Part shown: positions 1 through 10,012 of the stretch, in pieces
Layout of the letters: every line of letters begins with the position of its first letter
Position numbering within the stretch: position 1 is the stretch's first letter
Position numbers and translations under genes: made by a program
DNA from: Strigops habroptila
Taxonomy: Eukaryota > Chordata > Aves > Psittaciformes > Psittacidae
NCBI RefSeq assembly: GCF_004027225.2
Contig: NC_044277.2
Span: forward strand, 73,347,900-73,411,899
DNA length: 64,000 nt
Reading direction: 5' to 3'
Notes under the pieces: generated by a model
Seen by the model: the letters and a program-made list of their open reading frames with translations, nothing else
Databases searched by the model: none
What the model was told of the DNA's origin: nothing

Positions 1-1780
1 ATTCTTCTATTTATCCTCCCCATTGCTCATCAGCCCTTTTCCTACTTCCTATTCATCAAGGTGGCAACTCCTTGTTTTCTCATCCAGTGAGCTCTGATCC
101 CCAAGTGATAGGACTGTCAGACAAGAAACTGGGAAAAATGGCTTCCAGAACAGTCCATACCATAGCAGAAGCTTCTCTGAGCACTAGTGATGCTTGGATG
201 GCAGAAGTTCAGATTTACTAGTTGCTATTATTTGAATGCTACTTCTTCAGTGATATATATTCAGGTGGCCTAAGGGCTGTCATTTTAACATGATTTTTCC
301 ATTATTTGTCTAATCATGTTTAGACAAAAGAGTTGCAAGGAGATTAATTCACCAGCTTGGAACTAATACCATTTATCACAGTTAAAATTCCCTTAAACAG
401 CCCAGTATACCTCTATTTATATTTGTTTATATGAGAAAAAAGATCTTACTCATGATGAGCAAGCATAAACAGAATACCTTCAGCGTACAATTCAAATCAC
501 GCTGCTTCCAACTCATTCGCTTATGAAGTTTTAATGGTATCCCAAGGCAATCTGAAATTGGCACATAGAGGAGATAAAACGATAAACATTCAGTAGAGTA
601 AAATAAAACGCAGGGTGCGGTGATGTTGTATCACTACCAGGGCTCCTTTTCAGCAACTACAGAGTTCTAAGGAGGAAGAGACATTCCACCTTTTACCTCA
701 ATCCAGCAGGCTGCAGTGCCTTGCTGCACGCAGAGACAAGATTCAGCAGTTTGCTTGCTACAGCCTCCCACTTAAGTAGGAAGCCAAGTTTCCTCTGACA
801 GTGGTGTACCTTACTGCAGGATTTGACAGGGATCATTCAGAGTGTTGATTATTGTAATTAGAGCCAAACACCCTGAAAGTCATCTTCATGACAATTAAGG
901 AGAGGGGCCCCATCTTGTGGACGTTTCCTGGAGCGAGTATGGCTGTGAAGCTGCTAACACAGTGCTGAAAAGCTAGCTAAAATAGCCATCTGCATCACAT
1001 CTCACCGAAACCAGAGTTACATCTGGGCTGAGCAGCTAGGGCTTATGAGCAGAAAACACCTCCTTTCTTTCTCTAGAGGCAAACCATGCTCCCCTTTCTG
1101 CAGGTGTGAGGAATCCTGCCTCAATACTGCTTTTAAAGACCTGGAGGAAAGTTTACATACTGCCTGCAACCTCCTTACCTGCACGCTGGGCAGGGGCAAT
1201 GAGGGCAGAGGGAAATGAACCAGGATGAGGTCAGGGCAGCCACCACCACCACCACCACGTTTAACCAGCCAAGCCTGGAAACAATTCATGAAGGGCCCAC
1301 AAGCCATGTCATCTGCATCCATGTGCTACGAACAGCAGAGAGCTGGGATCCCCAGCATGGCTGGAGACACCCTGTGCCAGCCCTGATGACCCCTTATCTC
1401 TTACAAAAATAATATCACATATGGCACTGCCTTCACAAACACACAATACTTGGAAGATTTTTCCGAGGTCATGAAGGCATGTGGGGACAGGAGTGATGCC
1501 AAGGGCCTGGAGCTCTCCTTCGGGTTCGTGGGAATGCTGCAAGACCTGGACCCTTGGCTACACAAGATACAGCTAGGGACCGACATGGCCATCTGGGGAC
1601 CTGGGCTAACATGGACTCAAGTTTTGACGCACAAAAGCACCAGGGTTGCACAGGGATTTGGGGGGCTTAGGTTTGCCCCTGAAAGTCAGTCCTCCCATGC
1701 AATCCCCCACCAGGGGCCAGAACAGCTCCTAAGCCAGACGGCGCCTTTCAGGCTTCACACCGAGGGCTTTTGAAACTCTC
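1..1780. other. Intergenic DNA, no gene recognised
   Basis: I see no exon, RNA gene or recognisable repeat here. The open frames are short and none resembles a protein I know. There is a short CAC/CCA trinucleotide run around 1240-1258. In mammals the next gene on this side of CMBL is CCT5, so distal 3' sequence of that gene could be nearby, but nothing in the window shows it. Confidence 0.5.
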
Positions 1781-1799
1781 CAGAGAGCGAGCTTCCATC

Positions 1800-2480
1800 A
1801 CTTCTCGGGGCGGGTTGCTCCCGAGCTTGATCGTGAAACATCCTCCCCTCCTCCGAGCTCAGCGCTTCCCCTAACGCCGGCTGCATCCCCGCCCTCCCCT
1901 GCGCCCTCCTGACGGCGCCCCCTCCGCCAACACCACGACCCACGGAGGGCGAAGGCGGCCGCAGCCAGGGGCCCCCTCAGCCCTCCGGCCCGGCCCTGCC
2001 CGGCCCGGCCCGGCCGCCCCACGTCCCCGACCCGCAGCCGCAGCCCCCCGCCCGCCGCGCTCCGGCTGCCCAGCGCCCTCCTCCTGAGAGGGGCCCCGCC
2101 GCGCCCCGCCGCGGGAGGCGCGGGCCGATGCCGCGGCCGCCGCATCCCCCGCCCCGGAGGCCGCAGCCGGTACCGGTCGCGCCCGCTGTGTGTCGTCCGC
2201 CCGGCGCCCGGCGTGTAGAGGGCGGCGCCGGCTGCCGGGATCCGGGGCGGGAGGGCTCCGGGCAGCAGCCAGTGCCGCCCGGTGGGTGCCTCTCCGCTGG
2301 TGGAGCTGTCCTCGCCGGAGGGTTTCGGGTGGCTGTGGGAGGCCTGGTCTCCGCTCCGGCCCTTCAAGAGCAGTCGGCTGCCGCAGGGCTCGGGGCCCCG
2401 GCCTCTTAGAGAAGCGGCCAGGCCTGGGGGTGGAAAGCGGGGAGGGTGTACAAGGGGACCTTATAGAGGCCCCCCTAGAA
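1800..2480. promoter_or_regulatory. CpG island without a recognised gene
   Basis: About 0.7 kb of very GC-rich sequence dense in CpG, with GC-box-like and CCCGCC runs, stands out sharply from AT-rich flanks. It lies beyond the 3' end of the minus-strand CMBL gene, so it cannot be the CMBL promoter. Long open frames on both strands are expected from the low stop-codon density and show no family resemblance. The island could drive a long non-coding RNA or an unrecognised gene going either way; which is not visible. Confidence 0.75.
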
Positions 2481-2771
2481 CTGCCCGAAACCTGGTCTGC
2501 AGTTGCAAAGCATGGCCAGGGAGAGACTTAATCAAAATTGAAAATGCACGCACGTATTTTTCTTTTATCCTTCTGTCTCGGTGTTGGAGAACATCTATTT
2601 CAGCAGGCGGGCGTGTGGAGCAGGCTGCATGGGGCCGCTGTTGCCATCTTTGCAGAAGCACAGCTCCCCAGCAAGGTCAGCCCTGGAGACACCCTTGTGG
2701 TTACAATAGGACATGCTGTAACAGAAAGCTTGTATTTTACATTTCGAGTTTTATTCTCTGCAGCTATTGAA

Positions 2772-3336
2772 TGTGATTAATAATATACATAGTTTGCTTC
2801 AGCAAAAGCTTGCTTTATCTTTGTTTTTGCATTGTATCCTGCTTGAGCAGGGTAGGCAGATGGGAAGAATGTAAATCGTGTAGGCAGATGGGAAGAATGT
2901 AAATTCCTGAAACTGTGAAACAAACAGGAATAAGGGGCTTTTGCGGCCGGACATAGGACATGCAGCAGTCATGCTTGATTGAACCAACATCTAATCTGGA
3001 AGTAACAAAACAAGGTATAAGATAAGGGCTTTAGGCTCATGCACGGGGTTAAGTGGATCAAAGGTTCATATCAAAGACTACTAGCCTTTATCAACTAGCT
3101 CTTGAAAGACCCTCCTGGAAGAAAGAATGAAGATTGCATCAGCCATTGGGAGGTGGGATTCGTCTTCCTAAAAGTTCTATGAATATGTAAAAGGCTTGAC
3201 TATAAGAAACTTTGACTCTGTACTCACACATGTGCATGCAGGATATGAAGGCATGCACCCAGCGCTGTAAATAAACCTTTGCTCCACCAACTTTGTCCCC
3301 AGTTAAATTTTTCTAAAGGTGAGCACGTTTCTCACA
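2772..3336 (+). mobile_element. Solo LTR of an endogenous retrovirus, 565 bp
   Basis: The element begins TGTGA and ends TCACA, and is flanked on both sides by the same 4 bases TGAA (2768-2771 and 3337-3340), a target-site duplication. Inside, in the right order, are a TATA-like ACTATAAGA at about 3199 and a polyadenylation signal AATAAA near 3270 followed by a T-rich stretch, giving the plus orientation. A 4-bp duplication fits class I (gammaretrovirus-like) elements. No internal viral genes are present, so this is a recombined solo LTR. The family name was not determined. Confidence 0.8.
2852..2904 (+). repeat. 28-bp-period tandem duplication inside the LTR
   Basis: A 25-base unit beginning GTAGGCAGATGG occurs at 2852-2876 and again, identically, at 2880-2904, separated by CGT. 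It lies in the U3 part of the solo LTR, where retroviral enhancers are often duplicated. Confidence 0.9.
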
Positions 3337-3340
3337 TGAA

Positions 3341-4549
3341 CATCCTCCATCACCATGTCTATAGCCATACCGACCTTGATACGGCTGCCCAAAGGTGCAG
3401 ACAGACATGCTGGCTGGCCATCTGGACACTGACTGGCAGACCTGACAACCAAGCACTGCAGTACGTACAGCACCTCTAACTTCATCGCTGTGCTCCTCAC
3501 AGCAGTGTTCTTGAACATACTCAGTCTGTTGAGGCATGCAGACAAGCAGCATACTGTGACCATGGAGTTACACTGGTAGGATAGCAATGTGTGAAACTGA
3601 CAAACATTCCCAGTATCAAAGGGAAAGTCGTATCCACACAGACAGCTAGCCTTGATTTATGGCTACATTAGCAACGCAACAGGGTGAGAAAATGACAGAT
3701 GCTGTAGAAAAGAAAAAGGGACGTGGGTCCGTTATAGGATCTCTGACTAAACACAAGTTGCCAACTCATTACCAAGACAATGAAATTAATAATAATAACA
3801 ACACCACCACCACCACTAAAAAACGCACACACAAACCCCCTCCAAACAAAACAAAACAAAATAAGTCAGCAGGTCAACAAAACTGGAGCCAGTGCAGTAA
3901 AGAGAGCAAACAGGGGTGTTTATTGTTGTTAATATGTTGTGTAATTGGGAGGACGGAAGGGTGATAAAAGGAAAGAACTTGAGAGAGGAACAAGGAATAT
4001 ATTGTAAAGCAAACTATGAGGACTGACTGGGGTAGCCATTTGTCAGCCCTGTGCTCGATTACCCGAGTTTGGACCAGAACAATAAACCCACTGTTTCCAC
4101 AGCGTTCATGCCTGGGTTTCTTCCACAGTCAGGAGGGACTGGTTATTTTTTCCCTTGATGTTGATGAAGGAATACTGGAAGTGCCCCACTTAATATTGCG
4201 AAGGGAATACCTAGAGGGTGCCAGCTAACAAGAGCATTCCTTCCTAGCTCCTTAACATAGCCAAGGGTTTGTTTCACACATGGGAAATTCTTCCCAGTAC
4301 AGCAGTATTCCTGAAACAAATGCTTTGTAGTTAATAAAAATATGTCTGTGTGCAAGACCAAGGTATTTCCATGTTGGCACCTATGACCACCAACCACCAT
4401 ACCAAAATAAACCCTGAAACTACTTGGGTAAAGTCACAATGAAGTCAGGCTCACTAGCAAAGACAAATGGATAAACAAGTATCATTACAATTGATGTCAT
4501 AATGCAGAATAATGAGGGAAATGCAAAGCAAGGTATGTTCAAGCAACTT
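3341..4549. other. Intergenic DNA between the LTR and the CMBL 3' end
   Basis: No gene recognised. There is a small ACC trinucleotide run near 3802-3817 followed by A-rich low-complexity sequence to about 3862. Otherwise unremarkable AT-rich sequence. Confidence 0.5.
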
Positions 4550-4555
4550 TTTAAT
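4550..4555 (-). other. Candidate polyadenylation signal of CMBL (ATTAAA)
   Basis: Read on the minus strand this is ATTAAA, the commonest variant signal, about 200 bases after the CMBL stop codon. It is a candidate only, because other AT-rich hexamers occur nearby. Confidence 0.4.
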
Positions 4556-4751
4556 TCCTAATCGTCCTTTAGTCCAACTTTGATTTCACAGTCTTCTATA
4601 AAACTTGTAAAAAAATAATTAAGAATTATAAATTAAAATGTTCCTATTTTTGTTTATGACAATTTTCAATCCCAAATAGTTTTCCCTTGACTCTTTTCTT
4701 CTCTCAAATTAAGTCACTGATCTTGAAGCCTAGTCTTACTTTATGCTTTTG

Positions 4752-4931
4752 TCAAACAAACATTTTGATCCAGTCAATCATATCCTTTCTAGCTTCTTCA
4801 ATATAAGGTTTATCAGCAGGTTTCATATCTTCTGGCTTCAATTGTGCAAAACCATGAACTTGTCCAGGATAAACTTTAATTTTATATGCAACTTTACAGT
4901 ACTGTTTCAACTTCTCCTCCAATAAGGTGAT
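4752..4931 (-). CDS. CMBL: CMBL coding exon 5 with stop (residues 184-242)
   Basis: Acceptor TTACAG; 59 codons plus a TAA stop. It encodes [22 protein letters not shown] with the catalytic His209, and the conserved C-terminal [18 protein letters not shown]. The protein ends at nearly the same place as the human one. Confidence 0.93.
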   Translation of the reverse strand: MTLLEEKLKQYCKVAYKIKVYPGQVHGFAQLKPEDMKPADKPYIEEARKDMIDWIKMFV

Positions 4932-7900
4932 CTGTAAAAGAAAGCATTTTTCCATTATGTTGTGGGGTTTTTTAAGTTTGCCAGACTTGCCATTTCTCAC
5001 ATCTCTACATCTTTGTCTTCACTGTCACACTTGAGGCAAGTTCTGTTGCTCAACAGATGAGAAAACCCCTCTTTGGAACATAAGGCTGAAACATTTTTTA
5101 AAAGCAAGGGTAAGTCTAAGAATCTCAACAAATATGGCTAGGTGAATCTAATTGCTGGGTGCATTTCTATTCAGAGACTTGGGCTTGTAACCTGATTTTA
5201 AGCTCTGATCTTGATAGAACATATTCCCTAAACCTCAGTGACTCTCAGTGCATGATCTTTTGATGATAAGTACATGCATGCTTACAGAGTACTAATCATA
5301 TGATTATGTACCTACATACATGTGTGGACACATTTTTGTACTTGTTTCTATTAAAAAGTCAGAAAATAGGAGAATGAACACCTATTTTGTCCCTGCAAGC
5401 TTAAGTCTGCTCATTGTGCAGATTAGAGACAGTACTGTAGTTTATTTCATGTTCACTTTGGTTTTCACCACAGAGCCCTTTATTGTTCAGCGCTGAAAAC
5501 GATGTATTTGAGGACTCCTTTTTTTACACAGGAATTTTTCTTACACAATCCACACAGACAGCTCAGAGAGAAAACCAGGAGAAAAAGGTATGTTTTCAAT
5601 GTGTAACACATGATGGAAAAAAATGCATTCATGACAGTTGTGCCCCTGGGAAAAAGACACTTTCACCATAAAAAGTGGTCAGGGAGTGAAGGTTTTCCTG
5701 TGCAGAGGAGACACATATTTGAGGTACAGATCAACATGGTTTAGTGCGAGGTGTCCCTGCCCATGGCAGGGGGGTTGGAACTAGATAATCTTAAGGTCCT
5801 TTCCAACCCTTACTATTCTATGATTCTATGCTGAATAACACAGAAATAAATATTGATTGGCTTCTGCATTCCCAGAGTACATTGCCCATTCCCCAGTTAG
5901 ACCCTACTCCTACACAACAAACTATGCTAGAGGTGGTGTTATCCTTGTCACTGATGAAAAAGAATTTATGCACAGAAGAGGGCACCAGCTTCCCACCCAT
6001 ATATTTATCCAACCTCTCAGATACGCTTATGATAGAGTTTAAATCAGAATATAGATGGCAGCCAAAGATCAAAACAGAGTCCACAAGTTGTCATCATCAT
6101 AGTCAAAATTCATGCCCACTCTTCTGGCATAGTTCATTTTGTCTTCTTGTACCAAAAGCAATTAGTCATTGGTCCATATCATCAGAAAGTTCAGTTACTA
6201 AGCTGAAATTACTTTTTTTCCAGTTCCAGACTCAGTGGTTTAACTACCTGTTCTCTCTTCCATACCAGTAGTATCCAAGTTTTTGAGGTGTTTGGCTCAT
6301 ATCAGTTGGCTCTCCCTGCCCAGTTTCACACTCTGCTTGTCCAGCCACTCAGAGACCAATGACTGGTCTTTACTGCATTTCTCACCTCAAAAAAGAAGCT
6401 TTGAATAACCTAAGCAAGACATGGGGAATGTTCAAATATAAGCAAAACAATCCAGTCTGTCCATTTTGTATATAAAAATGGTTTCTAATAAGCTAGGATT
6501 TCTGTGTGGGATAAAAGAACTATGGAAAAAGAAAAAGCATTTCCAGTACAACAGCTTACCTGATCATAAGAAATAGTGTGGTCTTTCTCACCAAAAATGA
6601 AAAATGTGGGATTTAGTAAATCGTATCTTTCTTCAGAGTCCCTAATTATTCCTAGAATGTTTTTGAGAAACAACCTGTTAGTGAGGTTAATGTTATTGCA
6701 AGATAAATGGCTAATTAAAACACAACATTTCTATTTAGGTTTACTCATTATACACATTTTTTAGGTGAGGACAGTTTCTATTTGGATAGAGAAAAAAGCA
6801 TTTGGAAAATATATTTCCCCACTCTCCAAGCACTAAAAAAAAAAAAAAAAAAAGATTAGAAAATTACCATGCAAAAGGAAGCAATTTTTTCTAGTTTATG
6901 GAATGATTAAATTTTTATACCAATATAGCATATTGCTGAAATAACCATAATTAAAATCTGCAACTCATCTTTGAGTTGAGTATTCATAGATTTTGTTACA
7001 AAGCAATAACTAGAGTTACACACTATGATAGTTGTGAGCCCATTTAAGTTTTCATGTTCTACACTACCATAGAGGGACACCCCAGCGGTTAATTGAGGAT
7101 TTTTCAGCATCAAGTGATGTACTGCCATTCCACCCCAGGAAAACCCAACGATACCAATCTTCTTTGCATCGCATTGTTCCTTTAGATACTTCAAGACAAC
7201 ATCAGCTTCCCTAAGACATATAAACAAAAGCAAACTAAGGAATCTATTGCAGAATCAATACTTGACAATTTAAGAAGTAAATTAAAAGAGATACATGAAT
7301 TTTTCTGTGTCTGCACCCTCAATCATTTGAAACAGGGGAAATCTACCCAAAACACATTTCAGCCCAGAGCAGTGACTTCTGTTCTTAAATGGGAGTCAAC
7401 ATCTCTGGTCCTAGTTTAGGGAAGTACAGGTTTAGGTACTTAAATACTTACCTGAATTGTGGCCTGCTCCTTTGTTTCAAAATAAGCAAATATTTAATTG
7501 AATCACTTTGTCTAGGACAGGACAACTAAAGACAAGACATATCTGCAAGTAGAACAACATCTTGCATTATGGATTGTAGGAGTAGATAAGCTGCTATCTC
7601 TACAGAGTCCACCTATGTAGATGAAGATTTACCTTGAGTATGTCATTCCTGTTGCATGAGTTAATGTTAAGATATCCTACCAAGTCCACATGCAACGCTA
7701 TACTAAAGTAGCAATTACTCGAAATTAAATTGCCAGTATAACTATGTTCGAAAAAATGCAAGCATTGCATGAGGTATAATGCAAAAAAAATTATGAAAAT
7801 CGGTTTTAAAGTAGGCCAGAGCAGGTAATACTTTTTTTTTTTAATTGCTAACATTTTAGTTCTCAATAGTTTTATCTTTTCCATTATCTATAGAGTTTTA

Positions 7901-10004
7901 AATGAATTTTAAATGCAGACTGTATGTACTAATAACTGTATTTTCAAATATTAGTTATATTAGTATGGTCATCACAAGTTTGGTTAGGCTGACAAAAAAC
8001 CAGTATGAGAGTGAGATGAGGAGGAGGTCGTGTCCTAGACTCTCTCAGATCCAGCTTGTTTGGAAGGGTAACTCAGTCAGTCATAGGTATGTTGGATTCC
8101 TTGTGCTCTGAAAGAGCAATGGAACTTTCCTTGAGGGCAGCTTAGAAATGAACCCTCAAAAGACAGCACAGGCATGTCCTCAAGGTCTTACTTGTTGAAG
8201 ACAGTGCCCACAATCTGCTCACGCTTTGGAGTTGGATTTTTTATGGGTGTTAGTCATTTGGTCACAGCTTTTGCAACTACGTGGTCAAAAGCATTGCTGA
8301 GAGATGTTGAAGTTAGGCTGTGACTGCTGAGACCACTTGAAAGGGCCAGAATAATACTTGTAGCTAACAAGATGATAGCTGAGTAATAGAGCAACACTGC
8401 CTCACTATCATCTTCTGAAGTTTTACACTGGACTGATAGATGCCGAGGAAACAGTAATGCCTCCCATAACTCAGGGAAGCCCTGTTACAGGCACTGCTAG
8501 GCTCTACGGAGAGTGGACCCTCTATTTCACATTGAGAAAAATGCTATAGTTCATCAGGGTATATCTTAGGTTTTGGGCAGTCTTGTAAATTTTGATGTAG
8601 TGCTGCTCAGGAGAGTATCATCTGCACCTATTGTTATCTACAAGGCAGAAAGAAAGATGGGCAAGTGACAACTGGCAGTTGTGGAAGAGTTTTCCTCCTT
8701 GTCTTGAGGAACTGGAGGCAGAATCAGCACTTGTGGGTGAGAGTGCTGGGTGTTTCATAGCCTGTGAAACACTGGCTATGAGCCTGTATGGCCAGTATAA
8801 TAGTTGGAAGAGGGCCCAGGAAAACAAGATGGGAACAATAAGCAGAGTGATGGACAGAGCAGATGATTCTTTCCAAATCCCAGCCAAGGCAATGCCCAGA
8901 ACCACAGAAGAACGGCCCAGAATAAGCAATTATTGTGCATGCAGCTGGCTTGCCCTGCTGCGAGATGCCACATTTTTTCATACAAATTCCCCTTGTTTGC
9001 TGGATGCTCTTTAAAGTTGAAGTACAAATATATATCTTACTTGTCTGCTTTCGTAGGATCATGATGTTTCATCCAGTCAGCAAAGTCAGCCCAGTGATCA
9101 GTAGTTTTCCAGGGGTCTGTCCCCTTGAAGAAGTCTGGGCAGATAGTTCTGTATGAGACATGGAATCAAGACAACTTTCACATACAGGCTGGAAGAATCT
9201 GTGGATGTCTAAATGTCTCCTAATGTCTTTTACTCCAGAGTATGCATCTACATGGTTACTTTCTGAATCATATTCTATTCATCCTGTTCTGGCACCCAGC
9301 AGAGCTATAAGTGTATGTCTTTCTATGTGAAAAACAAACGAACGAACAAAACCTACCACCTCTCACCCTTAGACATGTTTAAGACAAAAGTAAAGGGGTT
9401 AAGCAACCCTCCTGATTCTAGATAAACATATATATATCTCTGCTAGTAAAAACTAAAGCAACTATTTAAAAGGTTTGGTTCTGAAGAGCTTATACAAATT
9501 AAAGATAGATATCAGCATTTATCTTTTAATCAGCCATGCTGCCATGCAAGCACAAACACTGACACTTTGTGACTCTCCTTGTGGCTTTGTGCTCAGGTAG
9601 CCATTTTTGATGGGTCAGTTTCAGTAGCTTCGGAAACCTCATGGAAATATTTTATCCCTTTGTGTTTTTATTCACTCAGATTGAAATGGGATGGTTGCCA
9701 CATGCATGCATATGGGAAACATCAAACGCCATGCTTAGCTTTTGTCCTGATGATCTCTCCATGCATTGAAGAGGAAGATAGGAAAAACAGTTACTTACAT
9801 GTATCCATGACCTGCAATCAAATCAACTATGTATCTAATGTCTGGGAACATCCATCCAAATATGTCGTGAATCACAATCACAGCTTTGTCTGTGAAAAAA
9901 GATGGTCTACAGACATATGCCTTGATGTGCTCAATTTGTACTTCGTGTCCAAGGCACCCATACCGAGATCTGTCTCCAGTATGATATAGAAAAGGATCAG
10001 CCAT
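4752..10004 (-). CDS. CMBL: Carboxymethylenebutenolidase homolog (dienelactone hydrolase family), five coding exons
   Basis: A cytosolic alpha/beta hydrolase; in mammals the family member hydrolyses lactone and ester substrates such as the prodrug olmesartan medoxomil. Coding exons are 9799-10004, 9041-9148, 7068-7210, 6560-6651 and 4752-4931; they join in frame at canonical GT/AG sites to 242 codons (human 245). Family motifs are clear: [10 protein letters not shown] (about residues 42-51), [16 protein letters not shown] (122-132), [11 protein letters not shown] (166-176), YPGQVHGF (204-211) and [10 protein letters not shown] near the C-terminus. The triad reads Ser129-Asp176-His209: the nucleophile, Cys in human CMBL (Cys132), is Ser here. 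The start ATG sits 8 bases after a strong acceptor (10012), so a 5' non-coding exon lies upstream. It could be CMBL itself or a diverged CMBL-like paralogue; the position next to MARCHF6 favours the CMBL locus. Confidence 0.93.
5737..5830 (+). mobile_element. CR1 LINE 3'-end fragment
   Basis: It has the typical CR1 tail: GTGTCCCTGCCCATGGCAG, GGTTGGAACTAGAT, a CCTTTCCAACCC stretch, and the terminal TTCTATGATTCTATG microsatellite. A heavily 5'-truncated copy in the last intron of CMBL, in the orientation opposite to that gene. Confidence 0.9.
6560..6651 (-). CDS. CMBL: CMBL coding exon 4 (residues 153-183)
   Basis: Acceptor TCTAG, donor GTAAGC, 92 bases. It encodes [14 protein letters not shown] followed by [16 protein letters not shown]. 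Asp176 in GEKD corresponds to the catalytic Asp of the family. Confidence 0.92.
7068..7210 (-). CDS. CMBL: CMBL coding exon 3 with the nucleophile elbow (residues 105-153)
   Basis: Acceptor CTTAG, donor GTAGTG, 143 bases. It encodes VLKYLKEQC, then [19 protein letters not shown] and GVSLYG. The Ser codon TCC replaces the expected Cys codon (TGY) of the G-F-C-W-G-G motif. The rest of the motif is intact. Confidence 0.93.
9041..9148 (-). CDS. CMBL: CMBL coding exon 2 (residues 69-105)
   Basis: Acceptor ACAG and donor GTAAGA. It encodes [14 protein letters not shown] and a Trp-rich stretch ending in KAD, matching the PDFF..EPW region of the human protein. Length 108 bases, phases 2 to 2, joining neatly to both neighbours. 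Confidence 0.9.
9799..10004 (-). CDS. CMBL: CMBL coding exon 1 (residues 1-69, first part)
   Basis: Starts at the ATG of [19 protein letters not shown]. The acceptor TAG before it (exon edge 10012) follows a long T-rich tract. The donor is GTAAGT after the two bases AT of a split Ile codon. It contains the conserved [11 protein letters not shown] and HDIFGW stretches. Confidence 0.93.
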
Positions 10005-10012
10005 TTGAAAAC

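Noticed and set aside
1798-2770. Several open frames of 90-190 codons on both strands in the CpG island
   Set aside because: GC-rich DNA has few stop codons; the Arg/Pro/Gly/Ala-rich translations are typical shadows and mutually overlapping.
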